Below, in pieces: positions 1-8,899 of a stretch of DNA of 16,791 bases. Below the pieces are notes generated by a model. It saw only the letters and a list, made by a program, of their open reading frames with translations, searched no databases and was not told the origin of the DNA. Every line of letters starts with the position of its first letter. Position 1 is the first letter of the stretch. The position numbers and the translations under genes were made by a program. The DNA comes from an uncultured Clostridia bacterium (GTDB taxonomy: Bacteria; Bacillota; Clostridia; TANB77; CAG-508): assembly GCA_934167435.1 (NCBI GenBank), contig CAKPKZ010000022.1, positions 1 through 16,791 on the forward strand, read 5' to 3'.

Positions 1-1176
1 ATCCAAACCTCTTCTTGGGGGATCTACCATAACAACATCAGGAATAATATTTTTATTATTAATTAAATCATCCAAAACTATCTCTGTATCACCACAAATA
101 AATGTAGCATTATTTATATTGTTTAATTTTGCATTTTCAATTGCATCGCAAACAGCCTGCTCTACAATTTCAACACCATATACTTTTTTAGCATATTTAG
201 ACATAAAAAGTGAAATAGTTCCTATACCACAATATAAATCAAATACAATATCATTTTTGCTAATTTTTGCTTGTTCAACACCTATATTATAAAGTTTTTC
301 AGCTTGGATTGGATTTACTTGGTAAAAAGAAAGTGGAGAAATTTTAAAAGTAAACTCACCTAATTTGTCATAAATATAGCCATCGCCATATAAATTTATA
401 TTTTCTTTTCCTAAAATAACATTGGTGTTTTTCATATTTATATTTTTAACAATGGTTTTTACGCATGGAAATTTATTTGTAATAAACTGTACCAAGTCTT
501 TTTCGTTTGGGAAGTTTTTTCCATTAATTACCAAAATACACATAATTTCATTTGTTTTTAAACCAATTTTTATTACAATATGTCTTAATAGACCTTTATT
601 AGTTTTTTCATTATAAACACTGTTTTGCTTTTCCACCCAATAGTTTAAGATTTCTTTTGCAATTTTTTCAGACTGTGGATGTTGAATAAAACATTTTTCC
701 ATGGGAATTATTTCATGCGTTCTATTGGCAAATACTCCAATTTGTGGTTTGTTGTTTTTGTCTAAACCAACTGGATATTGTGCTTTATTTCTATAGTTAT
801 ATGGATTTTTCATACCTATTGTTTCTTCTACTTTTATTTTATTTTTTAGAGTTTTATTAACTAAACTTTGAACCGCATTTTGTTTCATTTTAAGTGTTTC
901 TTCATATTTTACATGTCTTAAATTGCACCCTCCACATCTTTTAAATGTTATGCAATCAGCTTGAACTCTATTTTCGGATTTTTCAATTACTTCAATTATT
1001 TTTCCAAAAGCATGTGAAGATAACACCTTTACAATTAATGCTTTTACTTTTTCTCCTTTAATGGCTCCTGGTATAAATACTGTGAAATCATTTATTTTAG
1101 CTATACCTTCGCCTTCAAATCCATTATCTATAATATCAACTACATATTCCTTATTTTTTTGTATTGGTTTAGTCAT
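1..1176 (-). CDS. rlmD: 23S rRNA (uracil-5-)-methyltransferase, RlmD/RumA type (3' end cut by window edge)
   Basis: This gene runs off the left edge; 392 codons are visible with no stop. It is a TRAM + TrmA/RumA-family SAM-dependent m5U methyltransferase acting on 23S rRNA. Residues 1-60 form a TRAM-like RNA-binding beta barrel. Four cysteines match the family's [4Fe-4S] ligands: C75-x5-C81-x2-C84 and C162 in MEKCFI. The FQVN-type motif is SFYQVNP (283-289), the SAM-binding loop is DLYCGIGTISL (313-323), and the substrate motif VDPPRRG (384-390) comes just before the cut. The catalytic cysteine motif (SCN type) would lie beyond the window and cannot be checked. The ATG at 1176 is supported by GGAG eight bases upstream. 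It starts 27 bp after the valS stop, so it is probably the distal gene of the PBP-cysS-valS unit. Clostridial paralogues can modify U747, U1939 or both; the exact target is not decidable from sequence. Confidence 0.93.
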   Translation of the reverse strand, partial: MTKPIQKNKEYVVDIIDNGFEGEGIAKINDFTVFIPGAIKGEKVKALIVKVLSSHAFGKIIEVIEKSENRVQADCITFKRCGGCNLRHVKYEETLKMKQNAVQSLVNKTLKNKIKVEETIGMKNPYNYRNKAQYPVGLDKNNKPQIGVFANRTHEIIPMEKCFIQHPQSEKIAKEILNYWVEKQNSVYNEKTNKGLLRHIVIKIGLKTNEIMCILVINGKNFPNEKDLVQFITNKFPCVKTIVKNINMKNTNVILGKENINLYGDGYIYDKLGEFTFKISPLSFYQVNPIQAEKLYNIGVEQAKISKNDIVFDLYCGIGTISLFMSKYAKKVYGVEIVEQAVCDAIENAKLNNINNATFICGDTEIVLDDLINNKNIIPDVVMVDPPRRGLD

Positions 1177-1203
1177 ATTTTTTCTCCATTTCTAGAAAAT
1201 TAT

Positions 1204-3864
1204 TTACATTTTCATTAGTCTTTCATTTACGGTTTCTAGCATTTCTTTATATTTTTTAAGTTTTTCTTTTTCTTCATTTATTTTTGATTCTGGGGCTTTA
1301 TTTATAAATCCAGGATTAGATAGCATTTTTTCTCCTCTTTCTACTTCTGCTATAAGTTTATTTTTCTCATTTTCTAGTCTTTTCTTTTCTTCCTCTATAT
1401 CAACTAATCCTTCAAATGGTATGTAAAGCTCTATTCCTCCTTTTATTATACCGATTGCATTGTCTTTTATTCCATCTTTATTTTCTTGAATTTTTAATTC
1501 TTTTCCAAATCCTAGTTTTAATATAAATTCTTTTGCTTGTTCTAGCTCTTTTTTATTAGATTTACTTACAAATATTAACTCAGATTTTTTAGATGGATGT
1601 ATATTCATGTTTGCTCTAACATTTCTTATTTCTACTATTGTTTCTTTTAATTGTTCAACTAATCTTTCCTCATTTTCGAAACTGAAGTTTTTCTTTACCT
1701 CTGGCCAATTTGATATCATTAAATCTTTATTGTCATAATTTACAAGTTCACTGTAAATTTTAGTTGTAACAAATGGCATAAATGGATGTAATAATTTAAG
1801 TGCTGTTCCAAATACATAATTTAATATATAACATACATTAGTTTTTGTTTCTTTATTATCACTATATATTCTTGGTTTAACCATTTCTATATACCAATCG
1901 CAAAATTCATTCCAGATAAAGTTGTATATTTTATCTAATGCAATTCCTAAGTCGTAGTTTTCAATGTTTGTTGTTACCTCAAATACTAATTTATCTAACT
2001 TATTTAAAATCCATTTATCTTCAATTGTTAATAAATCTTTGTTATAAATTTTATTTTCAAATTCTTTTATGCTATTTTCGCTTACATCAGAGTTTATTAT
2101 AAATTTAGCAGCATTCCAGATTTTATTTGCAAAGTTTGATGCTTGTTCTAATTTTTCTGGCATATATCTTATGTCATTTCCCATTGTAGTACCAGAAAGA
2201 ACTGAAAATCTTAAACTATCTGCACCATATTTATCTATTACCTCTATTGGGTCAATTCCATTTCCTAATGTTTTTGACATTTTTCTTCCTTGAGAATCCC
2301 TTATTAGTCCATGAATTACAACATCTTTAAATGGAACTTGATTTGTAAATTCTAGCCCTTGTGTCATCATTCTTGAAACCCAAAATGTTATTATATCAAA
2401 TCCTGTAACTAATACATTTGTTGGGTAAAATCTTTTATAATCTTCACTTTCAGTATTTGGCCATCCAAGTGTTGAAAATGGCCATAATGCAGAACTAAAC
2501 CATGTATCTAATGTGTCTTCATCTTGAGTTAAATGTGTACTTCCACATTTTTTACATTGTTTTGGCATTGCTTTGGCAACATTTATTTCTCCGCACTCAT
2601 CACAATAATATGCAGGTATTCTATGTCCCCACCATAATTGTCTTGATATACACCAATCTTGTATGTTATCTAGCCAATTAAAATATTGTTTTTCATATCT
2701 TTTTGGAACAAATCTCATTTCGCCATTTCTTACAGAATCTGCTGCTCTTTTTGCTAGATCTTTCATGTTAACAAACCATTGTGTTGAAATTTTTGGTTCT
2801 ATTGTATTTTTGCATCTTTCACATTTAGCAACATTATGGGTATATTCTTCTGTTTTAACTAATGCACCTATCTGTTCTAATTTTTTTACAATTAATTTTC
2901 TTGCTTCTAATAAGTCCATTCCTTTTAATTCTGGAACCAAATTTCCCATTTTAAAGTTTTCATCAAATACTTCTATAATTTCTAAATTATGTCTTAAACC
3001 TGCTTGATAGTCATTCATGTCATGTGCTGGTGTTATTTTTACACAACCTGTTCCAAATTCTTTTTCTACAAATTCATCTGCAATAATTGGAATTTCTTTA
3101 TTCATTATAGGTAATATACAAGTTTTTCCAACTAAGTCTTTATATCTTTCATCTTCTGGATGAACTGCAACAGCTGTGTCTCCTAGCATAGTTTCTGGTC
3201 TTGTTGTTGCAACAATTATGTATTTATCATCAGTTCCTGTTATTTTGTATCTTATATGCCACAAATGTGATGGTTCTTCTTTGTATTCTACCTCTGCATC
3301 AGAAATTGAAGTTTTACAGCTTGTACACCAATTAACCATTCTTTTTCCTTTATAAATAAGTCCTTTTTCATACAATTTTATAAATTGCTCTAAAACAGCG
3401 TCTGACATACCTTCATCTAAAGTAAATCGATTTCTTTCCCAGTCACATGAACAACCTAATTTTCTTTGTTGTTTTTGAATAATTCCTCCATACTCATGAG
3501 TCCAGTCCCAAGCCTCTTCTAAAAATTTTTCTCTTCCTAAATCTTGCTTTGTCTTACCTTCTTTTGCAATTTTTTGCACAACTTTCATTTCTGTGGAAAT
3601 AGCTGCATGGTCTGAACCAGGAAGCCACAAAGTATCAAAGCCTTGCATTCTTTTAAATCTAATTAATACATCTTGTATAGTATCATCTAAAGCATGTCCC
3701 ATATGTAATTTTCCTGTTACATTTGGTGGTGGCATCATTATGCAATAAGGCTTTTTATTTTTATCCATACTAGGTTTAAAATAACCTTTTTCTTCCCAAT
3801 TTTTATATAAATTTTCTTCAAATTCTTGTGGATTATATTTTCCTTCTAATTCATGTTTGCACAT
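1204..3864 (-). CDS. valS: Valine--tRNA ligase (ValRS)
   Basis: Class I aminoacyl-tRNA synthetase that charges tRNA-Val with valine and edits mischarged threonine. At 886 residues it is full length for the bacterial family. Visible signatures are PPPNVTGKLHMGH with the HIGH-type motif at 54-57, a CP1 editing domain around 190-350 (including TTRPETMLGDTAV), KMSKT at 528-532, a zinc-ribbon C421-x2-C424 ... C437-x2-C440, further CxxC pairs at C180/C183 and C348/C351, an anticodon-binding helical domain after about 620, and a C-terminal coiled coil (about 820-886, VDIEEEKKRLENEK) that contacts the tRNA elbow. The ATG at 3864 has a strong AGGAGG site seven bases upstream. It lies 82 bp after cysS with a terminator-like hairpin in the gap, and 27 bp before rlmD. 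No T-box leader precedes it; the gap is too short for one. Confidence 0.98.
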   Translation of the reverse strand: MCKHELEGKYNPQEFEENLYKNWEEKGYFKPSMDKNKKPYCIMMPPPNVTGKLHMGHALDDTIQDVLIRFKRMQGFDTLWLPGSDHAAISTEMKVVQKIAKEGKTKQDLGREKFLEEAWDWTHEYGGIIQKQQRKLGCSCDWERNRFTLDEGMSDAVLEQFIKLYEKGLIYKGKRMVNWCTSCKTSISDAEVEYKEEPSHLWHIRYKITGTDDKYIIVATTRPETMLGDTAVAVHPEDERYKDLVGKTCILPIMNKEIPIIADEFVEKEFGTGCVKITPAHDMNDYQAGLRHNLEIIEVFDENFKMGNLVPELKGMDLLEARKLIVKKLEQIGALVKTEEYTHNVAKCERCKNTIEPKISTQWFVNMKDLAKRAADSVRNGEMRFVPKRYEKQYFNWLDNIQDWCISRQLWWGHRIPAYYCDECGEINVAKAMPKQCKKCGSTHLTQDEDTLDTWFSSALWPFSTLGWPNTESEDYKRFYPTNVLVTGFDIITFWVSRMMTQGLEFTNQVPFKDVVIHGLIRDSQGRKMSKTLGNGIDPIEVIDKYGADSLRFSVLSGTTMGNDIRYMPEKLEQASNFANKIWNAAKFIINSDVSENSIKEFENKIYNKDLLTIEDKWILNKLDKLVFEVTTNIENYDLGIALDKIYNFIWNEFCDWYIEMVKPRIYSDNKETKTNVCYILNYVFGTALKLLHPFMPFVTTKIYSELVNYDNKDLMISNWPEVKKNFSFENEERLVEQLKETIVEIRNVRANMNIHPSKKSELIFVSKSNKKELEQAKEFILKLGFGKELKIQENKDGIKDNAIGIIKGGIELYIPFEGLVDIEEEKKRLENEKNKLIAEVERGEKMLSNPGFINKAPESKINEEKEKLKKYKEMLETVNERLMKM

Positions 3865-3895
3865 AAAAATTCCTCCTTTTTTTATATATAAATCG

Positions 3896-3921
3896 AAAAC
3901 TCACCCTAAAATAAGGGCGAG
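3896..3921 (-). terminator. Hairpin with short U tract between cysS and valS
   Basis: On the minus-strand RNA, CUCGCCCU pairs with AGGGUGAG (8 bp including one G-U) around a six-base loop, and UUUUC follows directly. In this AT-rich DNA the GC-rich stem stands out. The shape is that of a short intrinsic terminator placed 25 bp after the cysS stop and about 35 bp before the valS start. Because no promoter for valS is visible in the remaining space, it more likely tunes read-through into valS than stops all transcripts. Confidence 0.55.
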
Positions 3922-3946
3922 TATATTTCTCACATTTCATTTAGGT

Positions 3947-5335
3947 CTATTTTTTAATTACTTCCATTCCGTCTTTAGTGTCTTTTACAATATAGCCTTT
4001 TTCTAAAATTATGTCTCTTAATTCATCTGATTTATTCCAATCTTTATTTTCCCTTGCTGTTTTTCTTTGTTCAACTAATTCTATTATTTCTTGTGGTATT
4101 TGTTTAATATTAATTTGGTCTATTTTTATTCCTAATACGGTATCAAATTGTTTTAAAAGATTTGCTACTTTAGGTGATTTTTTTTCAAACCTTGCAGCTT
4201 CCCATACAAAGCTCATTGCAAGTGGCATGTTTAAGTCATCATTTATTGCTTTGTGGAAATTATTTTCTATTGTGTTTAATGCATTAGCATCTTCACTTGT
4301 TAGCTCATCTTCTCCTTTTAAATTTGTTTGATAACTATTTTTTAATCTTTCTAACGATTTTGAAGCTGCTTCTATTCCTTCCCATGTAAAGTTTAATTTA
4401 TTTCTATAATGGCAAGAATAACTAAATAATTTATATACTAAAGGATCATATCCTTTTTCAATTATATCTTTTAATAAATATACATTTCCTAGTGATTTTG
4501 ACATTTTTCCGCCATTTATTAATAAATATTCTCCATGTAGCCAATAGTTTGCTGGTATTTTGCCACATCTTCCTTTACTTTGAGCTATTTCGTTTTCATG
4601 ATGTGTTGGAATTAAGTCTATTCCGCCTGTATGTATATCAAATTGTTCTCCTAAATGTTTATATGACATTGCAGAACATTCTATATGCCATCCCGGGTAA
4701 CTTGGTCCCCATGGACTATCCCATTTCATTAAATGATTTTCTGGTGCCTTAATCCATAGTGCAAAATCATATGGACTTCTTTTTTCTAAATCGATATCTA
4801 CTCTTGCTCCTGCTTTTTGGTTTTCTATATCTATATTTGTTAATATTGGATATTTATCTAATTTAGATATATCAAAATATATTGCTGTAGAAGTTTCATA
4901 AGCATATCCATTTTTTACTAATTCTTTTACATATTCCAACATTTCATTAATGTAGTCTGTAGCTTTACATATAACTTCTGGAGTTTCTATATTTAATAAT
5001 TCCAAATCGTCAAAGAATAATTTTGTGTAATATTTAGCTATTTCTAATGGTGATTTATGCATTTCTTTTGCTGATTTTATCATTTTGTCTTCACCTTCAT
5101 CACCATCAGAAACTAAATGTCCAACATCTGTTATATTCATTACATGCTTTATTTTATATTTATTATACTTTAATGTTCTTCTTAATACATCTTGAAATAT
5201 GTTTGTTCTCATATTGCCTATTGTTGCATCTTTATAAACTGTTGGTCCACATGAATACATTCTTATTTCTTCCTTATTTATAGGTATAAATTGTTCTTTT
5301 TTTCTTGTTAGTGTATTGTAAAAATATATATCCAT
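3947..5335 (-). CDS. cysS: Cysteine--tRNA ligase (CysRS)
   Basis: Class I synthetase that charges tRNA-Cys. The 462 residues match the usual bacterial length. The zinc site that recognises cysteine is intact: C29 in YSCGPTVY, C220 in WHIECSAMS, and H245 and E249 in THHENE. The HIGH-type motif is TIGN (38-41), somewhat diverged in its first residue as is common in CysRS, and KMSKS is at 277-281. A C-terminal DALR-like helical domain follows from about 330, with the usual RKTARENKDWNKSDELRD segment near the end. The ATG at 5335 is preceded by GGGGGAG at good spacing. The gene starts 24 bp after the PBP stop, indicating co-transcription, and ends in TAG followed by a hairpin before valS. Confidence 0.98.
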   Translation of the reverse strand: MDIYFYNTLTRKKEQFIPINKEEIRMYSCGPTVYKDATIGNMRTNIFQDVLRRTLKYNKYKIKHVMNITDVGHLVSDGDEGEDKMIKSAKEMHKSPLEIAKYYTKLFFDDLELLNIETPEVICKATDYINEMLEYVKELVKNGYAYETSTAIYFDISKLDKYPILTNIDIENQKAGARVDIDLEKRSPYDFALWIKAPENHLMKWDSPWGPSYPGWHIECSAMSYKHLGEQFDIHTGGIDLIPTHHENEIAQSKGRCGKIPANYWLHGEYLLINGGKMSKSLGNVYLLKDIIEKGYDPLVYKLFSYSCHYRNKLNFTWEGIEAASKSLERLKNSYQTNLKGEDELTSEDANALNTIENNFHKAINDDLNMPLAMSFVWEAARFEKKSPKVANLLKQFDTVLGIKIDQINIKQIPQEIIELVEQRKTARENKDWNKSDELRDIILEKGYIVKDTKDGMEVIKK

Positions 5336-5359
5336 GTATTCTCCCCCTTATATAACTAA

Positions 5360-7969
5360 TTAATTGTTTTTAGCATTTGTATTGCCAGCTTGATTATTAT
5401 TTGGCTTTTTATTACCTGCTGCTGCATTATTTGTATTTACATTGTTTTTGTTTACAGTATTATTTTTAACGTTATTTACAGTATTATTTTTCACCTTATT
5501 ATCTACTGCTGTATTATTATTATTTACTGTATTTTTTGGCTCTTTTGGTTTTTCTGGTTCTTTTGGTTTTTCTTCTGGTTTTTTGTGTGTAGTACATACT
5601 TCTTCCACTTTATCTTTTGTAGTAGAAGTTGGACTTAAATTTTTCCATAATGTTAATTTTTCTTTTGGTAGCACTCCTCCAAATGTTATTGTTTCTTTTT
5701 CTGGGCAATATTCATTAGCAACTTTTCCTGTTTCCTTACATATTTCTTGTGAACCATGTCCCTCACATTTTGTTGGCATATTGTCACTTGTAAACATTTC
5801 TTTATATGTGTCTTTGCAACTATCTGTTGCTAAACATCCTGTTGTTCTACATACAGTTGCATCTACTATTCCAGCTGGTCTTACAAAAGATGCATTTGCT
5901 AATCCTTTATGTATATTTGTCATTACAGCATCCCAAATTAGTCCTGCTGGATTTCCAGAATATTTTACTTCTTCGTTTGTATCATATCCATACCAGCATG
6001 CTGCAGAATAGTATGGTGTAAATCCACAAAGCCATCTGTCATAATCTTTATCTGTTGTACCAGTTTTTGCTGCAACATCTATTCCAGAAATTGCACAATA
6101 TGTTGCTGTTCCTCCTGACTTAACTGGCTCTTGAGTTATTGTTTTTGTTATATATGCATTTTGTTCTGATAAAACTCTTGTTGTTTCTTGGTTTGGAGTC
6201 ATTATTGTATTTCCATCAGAATCTGTAACCTTTGTATAGAAAGTTGGTGTTATATATACCCCATCATTTGCAATTGTTCCATATGCTGATGCCATTTCTA
6301 ATGGTGTTGCACCATTAGTTGTACCTCCTAATGCTAAAGGTATATCATTATCCTCAGTTGCTTTTATTGATTTTATTCCCATTTTATTTAAATATTCTAT
6401 AGATTTTGCAGGTGTAAGTTCTGCCATTATTTTTAAGGCTGGTATATTTTGTGATGTTGCAATAAATCTTCTTATATTTGTAATTCCTGTAAATCTATTA
6501 TAGTTTTTAGGTTTATAATTTGTTCCAAATTGTGTTGCACAGTCATCATAAGCTGTTGCTGCTGTAATTACCTTTTCTTGAAGTGCTGGTGCTATTACAG
6601 ATATTGGTTTCATTGATGAACCACATTGTCTAACACTTTGTGTTGCTCTATTTAAGCCCCTTGTTTCAGTTTTTTCTCCAAGCCCTCCTGCAACACCAAG
6701 TACATTTCCAGTTTTATAGTCAACAACTGCCATTCCGGCTTGTGAATGGTCATTAATTAATTGTCCGTCCTTTTTTTGCTTTCCAGATATTATATATTTA
6801 CTTTTCTTAAATTCTTCATCTAAAGTATTTTGTATATTTGTATCAACTGTTGAGTATATTGTAAGTCCACTACTATATACATAATTTTCTGCTAATTCTC
6901 TTGAAATTCCCTTTTCATTCATTACTTGTTCTATTACTTGGTTAATAACCGCTTCTGTGTGATATGTGTATCCGCTACTTGCATTAACATTGCCTTTTGC
7001 AAATGTTAAACCAGAATCAACTTTGGCTACTGCATTATTATAATCTTCTTCATTTTCTATATAACCTAATTCTTTCATTTTAGATAAAACTGTTTTAGTT
7101 TTATTTTTTATTCTTTCTGTTCTTTTTTCCTCTGTATCATTTTGTGAATATAAATTATATGGATTGTAGTAATTTGGTAAACTGTTAATTCCTGCTAAGA
7201 AAGCACATTCTGCTAAATCTAAGTCTTTTGCACTTTTATTAAAATAATATTGTGCTCCTAATTCTACACCATGTAAGTTTCCTTCTCCGCCTATGTATAA
7301 TATATTTAAATATAATTCTAGAATTTGATCTTTTGATATCATTCTTTCTACTTGGTATGCTTTTGCCCATTCTTTAACTTTTCTCATAATTCCAGCCATA
7401 CCAGACTTTTCATCGTCTTTTGTTATGTTTTTTACTAATTGTTGGGTTATTGTACTTCCACCATATGAACTATTGCCAAATACTGTAGTAACTATTGCTC
7501 CTGCTGTTCTTTTAAAATCTACTCCATCATGCTTATAAAATCTTTCGTCTTCAATTGCTACATATGCTTTAGGCAAGTAGTCTGACATTTCTTCTAATGT
7601 TATAATCTTTCTTTTTTCGTCACCACTTAAATCTGCAATTTTATTACCATTTTTATCAACTATTACAGAGTTAGCTGCTCCTATTTTTAACTCTTCTTTT
7701 GTTATTTCAAAATCGTCTCCAAATAGGCCAAAAAACATTCCTGCAATTATTCCTGCGCCTACTACACATATTAATAAAAATAATATTATAAATATTTTTA
7801 TTGCTAACATTAACTTTGGATGTTTTTTTACTTTTTCTTTTTGGTTTTGTTTTTTACTCTTTTTTACCTTTGGACCATTTTTTGTTTTTTTCTTGCTTTT
7901 AGCTTTTTCGATTTTATATGGCTTTGTTTTTTCTATTTCGTGTTTTCCTTTTTCTTCTTTATTAGGCAT
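5360..7969 (-). CDS. Bifunctional class A penicillin-binding protein (PBP1A type) with Asn-rich tail
   Basis: Peptidoglycan glycosyltransferase/transpeptidase, 869 residues from the chosen start. A basic cytoplasmic N-terminus (very Lys-rich, residues 1-50) leads to one membrane segment (about 54-83). The GT51 domain shows IEDERFYKHDG with catalytic E140, GGSTITQQLVKN (170-181) and the LELYLNILY segment. The transpeptidase domain shows S451-S-M-K454 (SxxK nucleophile), SQN (506-508) and KTGT (635-638). A Cys-rich segment (C707, C712, C718, C735, C744, C755, C792) follows, then a Lys/Pro/Glu stretch and an Asn-rich low-complexity tail from about 796 to the end. The ATG at 7969 is chosen because GGGAGG lies nine bases upstream; an in-frame ATG at 8041 lacks such a site and would add 24 unlikely residues upstream of the basic segment. 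Family orthologues are called PonA/PBP1A/MrcA. It heads the PBP-cysS-valS-rlmD series. Confidence 0.96.
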   Translation of the reverse strand: MPNKEEKGKHEIEKTKPYKIEKAKSKKKTKNGPKVKKSKKQNQKEKVKKHPKLMLAIKIFIILFLLICVVGAGIIAGMFFGLFGDDFEITKEELKIGAANSVIVDKNGNKIADLSGDEKRKIITLEEMSDYLPKAYVAIEDERFYKHDGVDFKRTAGAIVTTVFGNSSYGGSTITQQLVKNITKDDEKSGMAGIMRKVKEWAKAYQVERMISKDQILELYLNILYIGGEGNLHGVELGAQYYFNKSAKDLDLAECAFLAGINSLPNYYNPYNLYSQNDTEEKRTERIKNKTKTVLSKMKELGYIENEEDYNNAVAKVDSGLTFAKGNVNASSGYTYHTEAVINQVIEQVMNEKGISRELAENYVYSSGLTIYSTVDTNIQNTLDEEFKKSKYIISGKQKKDGQLINDHSQAGMAVVDYKTGNVLGVAGGLGEKTETRGLNRATQSVRQCGSSMKPISVIAPALQEKVITAATAYDDCATQFGTNYKPKNYNRFTGITNIRRFIATSQNIPALKIMAELTPAKSIEYLNKMGIKSIKATEDNDIPLALGGTTNGATPLEMASAYGTIANDGVYITPTFYTKVTDSDGNTIMTPNQETTRVLSEQNAYITKTITQEPVKSGGTATYCAISGIDVAAKTGTTDKDYDRWLCGFTPYYSAACWYGYDTNEEVKYSGNPAGLIWDAVMTNIHKGLANASFVRPAGIVDATVCRTTGCLATDSCKDTYKEMFTSDNMPTKCEGHGSQEICKETGKVANEYCPEKETITFGGVLPKEKLTLWKNLSPTSTTKDKVEEVCTTHKKPEEKPKEPEKPKEPKNTVNNNNTAVDNKVKNNTVNNVKNNTVNKNNVNTNNAAAGNKKPNNNQAGNTNAKNN
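5451..5491. repeat. Two exact 17-bp direct repeats, 24-bp period, in the PBP tail
   Basis: The plus-strand sequence TTTACAGTATTATTTTT occurs at 5451-5467 and again at 5475-5491. It encodes repeated KNNTVN units in the Asn-rich C-terminal tail of the PBP, and a more degenerate copy lies near 5520-5535. The exact nucleotide identity over 17 bp suggests a recent in-frame duplication of eight codons. Confidence 0.75.
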
Positions 7970-7978
7970 CTTTCTTTT

Positions 7979-7984
7979 CCTCCC
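7979..7984 (-). promoter_or_regulatory. Ribosome binding site that fixes the PBP start
   Basis: GGGAGG on the minus strand, nine bases before the ATG at 7969. It is the only good Shine-Dalgarno sequence near the 5' end of this reading frame and decides against the ATG at 8041. Confidence 0.8.
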
Positions 7985-8018
7985 TATGCTAAAAATAATA
8001 TAATAAAAATTTAGCATA
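7985..8018 (-). promoter_or_regulatory. 5' leader stem-loop next to the PBP ribosome binding site
   Basis: On the minus strand TATGCTAAA (8018-8010) pairs perfectly with TTTAGCATA (7993-7985), 9 bp around a 16-base A/U loop. The 3' arm ends exactly at the Shine-Dalgarno GGGAGG. With the promoter proposed at 8022-8050, transcription would begin within or just before the 5' arm, so the stem would sit at the very 5' end of the message. Such 5'-terminal stems are known to stabilise mRNA in Firmicutes; stacking on the ribosome site could also tune translation. The role here is inferred. Confidence 0.5.
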
Positions 8019-8021
8019 TTT

Positions 8022-8050
8022 ATTATATTATATTTTATCAAAAAATGAAA
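8022..8050 (-). promoter_or_regulatory. Probable sigma-A promoter for the PBP operon
   Basis: On the minus strand TTTCAT (8050-8045) and TATAAT (8027-8022) are separated by 17 bp. The -10 box is perfect and the -35 box is weaker. An alternative pairing is TTGATA (8041-8036) with TATGCT (8018-8013), also at 17 bp. The region is AT-rich, so a chance match is possible, but its location between the preceding stop and the PBP ribosome site is right. Confidence 0.45.
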
Positions 8051-8074
8051 GTCTTTAATGTAATTTTTAATAAT

Positions 8075-8899
8075 TTACATTATTTTGCCATTATTTCCTA
8101 TTAATTCACTTATTTTAATATTGTCTTTTGCCATTTTTTCTCTTACGTATTTAAAATTTTGCTTTTTAAAAAATTTTGATTCATATATTTCTTTTGCTGA
8201 ATATTTGCTGCTTTCTTTTGGCTCTATTTCAAAGTCGTTTATTACTAATCCATTAAATCTTTTTTTGGTTATTTTCATATTTCCTTCTACATTAATTATT
8301 ATAGCTTCTTCATATATATTATATTTATTTAATAATTCTTTTGGAAAATCAAAATTAACTATTATTTCTGATTTTCTTAAACTTTTTTTCTTATTATTAC
8401 TAACAGTAATCATTATTCCATGTTCTTCATATAAATTTTGTTCTATTTTCTTTAATTTCTCTATATGGTTTGTTATAACATTTACTCTTTTATACTCAAA
8501 TGCAATCCTTTTTATATTTTCTATTTCAATATCTGATATGTAATTAGTAGTAATAGCTATTTCTAATTCTTCTTTTTTTATATTTTTGTTATTTACAATA
8601 TAGTCTAATATATCTAAAATAGCTATTTTATATAGCCACTTTCCATCTGCTATATCTATATTGCATGAATTTAAAAAATTAATATATTCATCATATTTTT
8701 TAATTTGATTGCTTACTACAATCTTATTACTATTTGTTTTTGTTAATATTTCATTTGTTTTAATAGCTAATTTTTTTTGATATTTGGCAGACACCGTTTC
8801 TTCATTTATTGGCAAAATAATTTTATTATCATTTATTTTTATAATTTTAAATATTTTGTCTATTTTACTAAGCTTGTCAGTTTCTTCGATATAATACAT
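8075..8899 (-). CDS. Uncharacterised cytoplasmic protein, possible Rossmann-like core
   Basis: I do not recognise this 274-residue protein. It has no signal peptide or membrane segment and is rich in Ile, Lys, Asn and Glu. The middle (roughly 109-207) alternates hydrophobic strands and helices: LEIAITTN, VNVITNHIEKLKKIEQNL, IMITVSNN, SEIIVNFDFP and AIIINVEG. That pattern resembles a beta-alpha-beta nucleotide-binding fold of the dehydrogenase type, but no clear glycine-rich loop is visible, so cofactor binding is only a guess. The reading frame extends to a GTG at 8908, but the ATG at 8899 is preferred because GGGTGG lies five bases upstream. It sits 57 bp behind the membrane protein gene and 33 bp ahead of the proposed PBP promoter region, and a hairpin covers its ribosome site. 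Confidence 0.75.
   Translation of the reverse strand: MYYIEETDKLSKIDKIFKIIKINDNKIILPINEETVSAKYQKKLAIKTNEILTKTNSNKIVVSNQIKKYDEYINFLNSCNIDIADGKWLYKIAILDILDYIVNNKNIKKEELEIAITTNYISDIEIENIKRIAFEYKRVNVITNHIEKLKKIEQNLYEEHGIMITVSNNKKKSLRKSEIIVNFDFPKELLNKYNIYEEAIIINVEGNMKITKKRFNGLVINDFEIEPKESSKYSAKEIYESKFFKKQNFKYVREKMAKDNIKISELIGNNGKIM

Noticed and set aside
422..616. Plus-strand open frame of 64 codons inside rlmD
   Set aside because: It is antisense to a clear methyltransferase frame that is conserved on both sides; hydrophobic shadow translation.
5442..6011. Plus-strand open frame (189 codons) opposite the PBP tail
   Set aside because: It is the complement of the Asn-rich and Pro/Lys-rich tail, giving Phe/Leu/Val-rich nonsense; no ribosome site and no recognisable domain.
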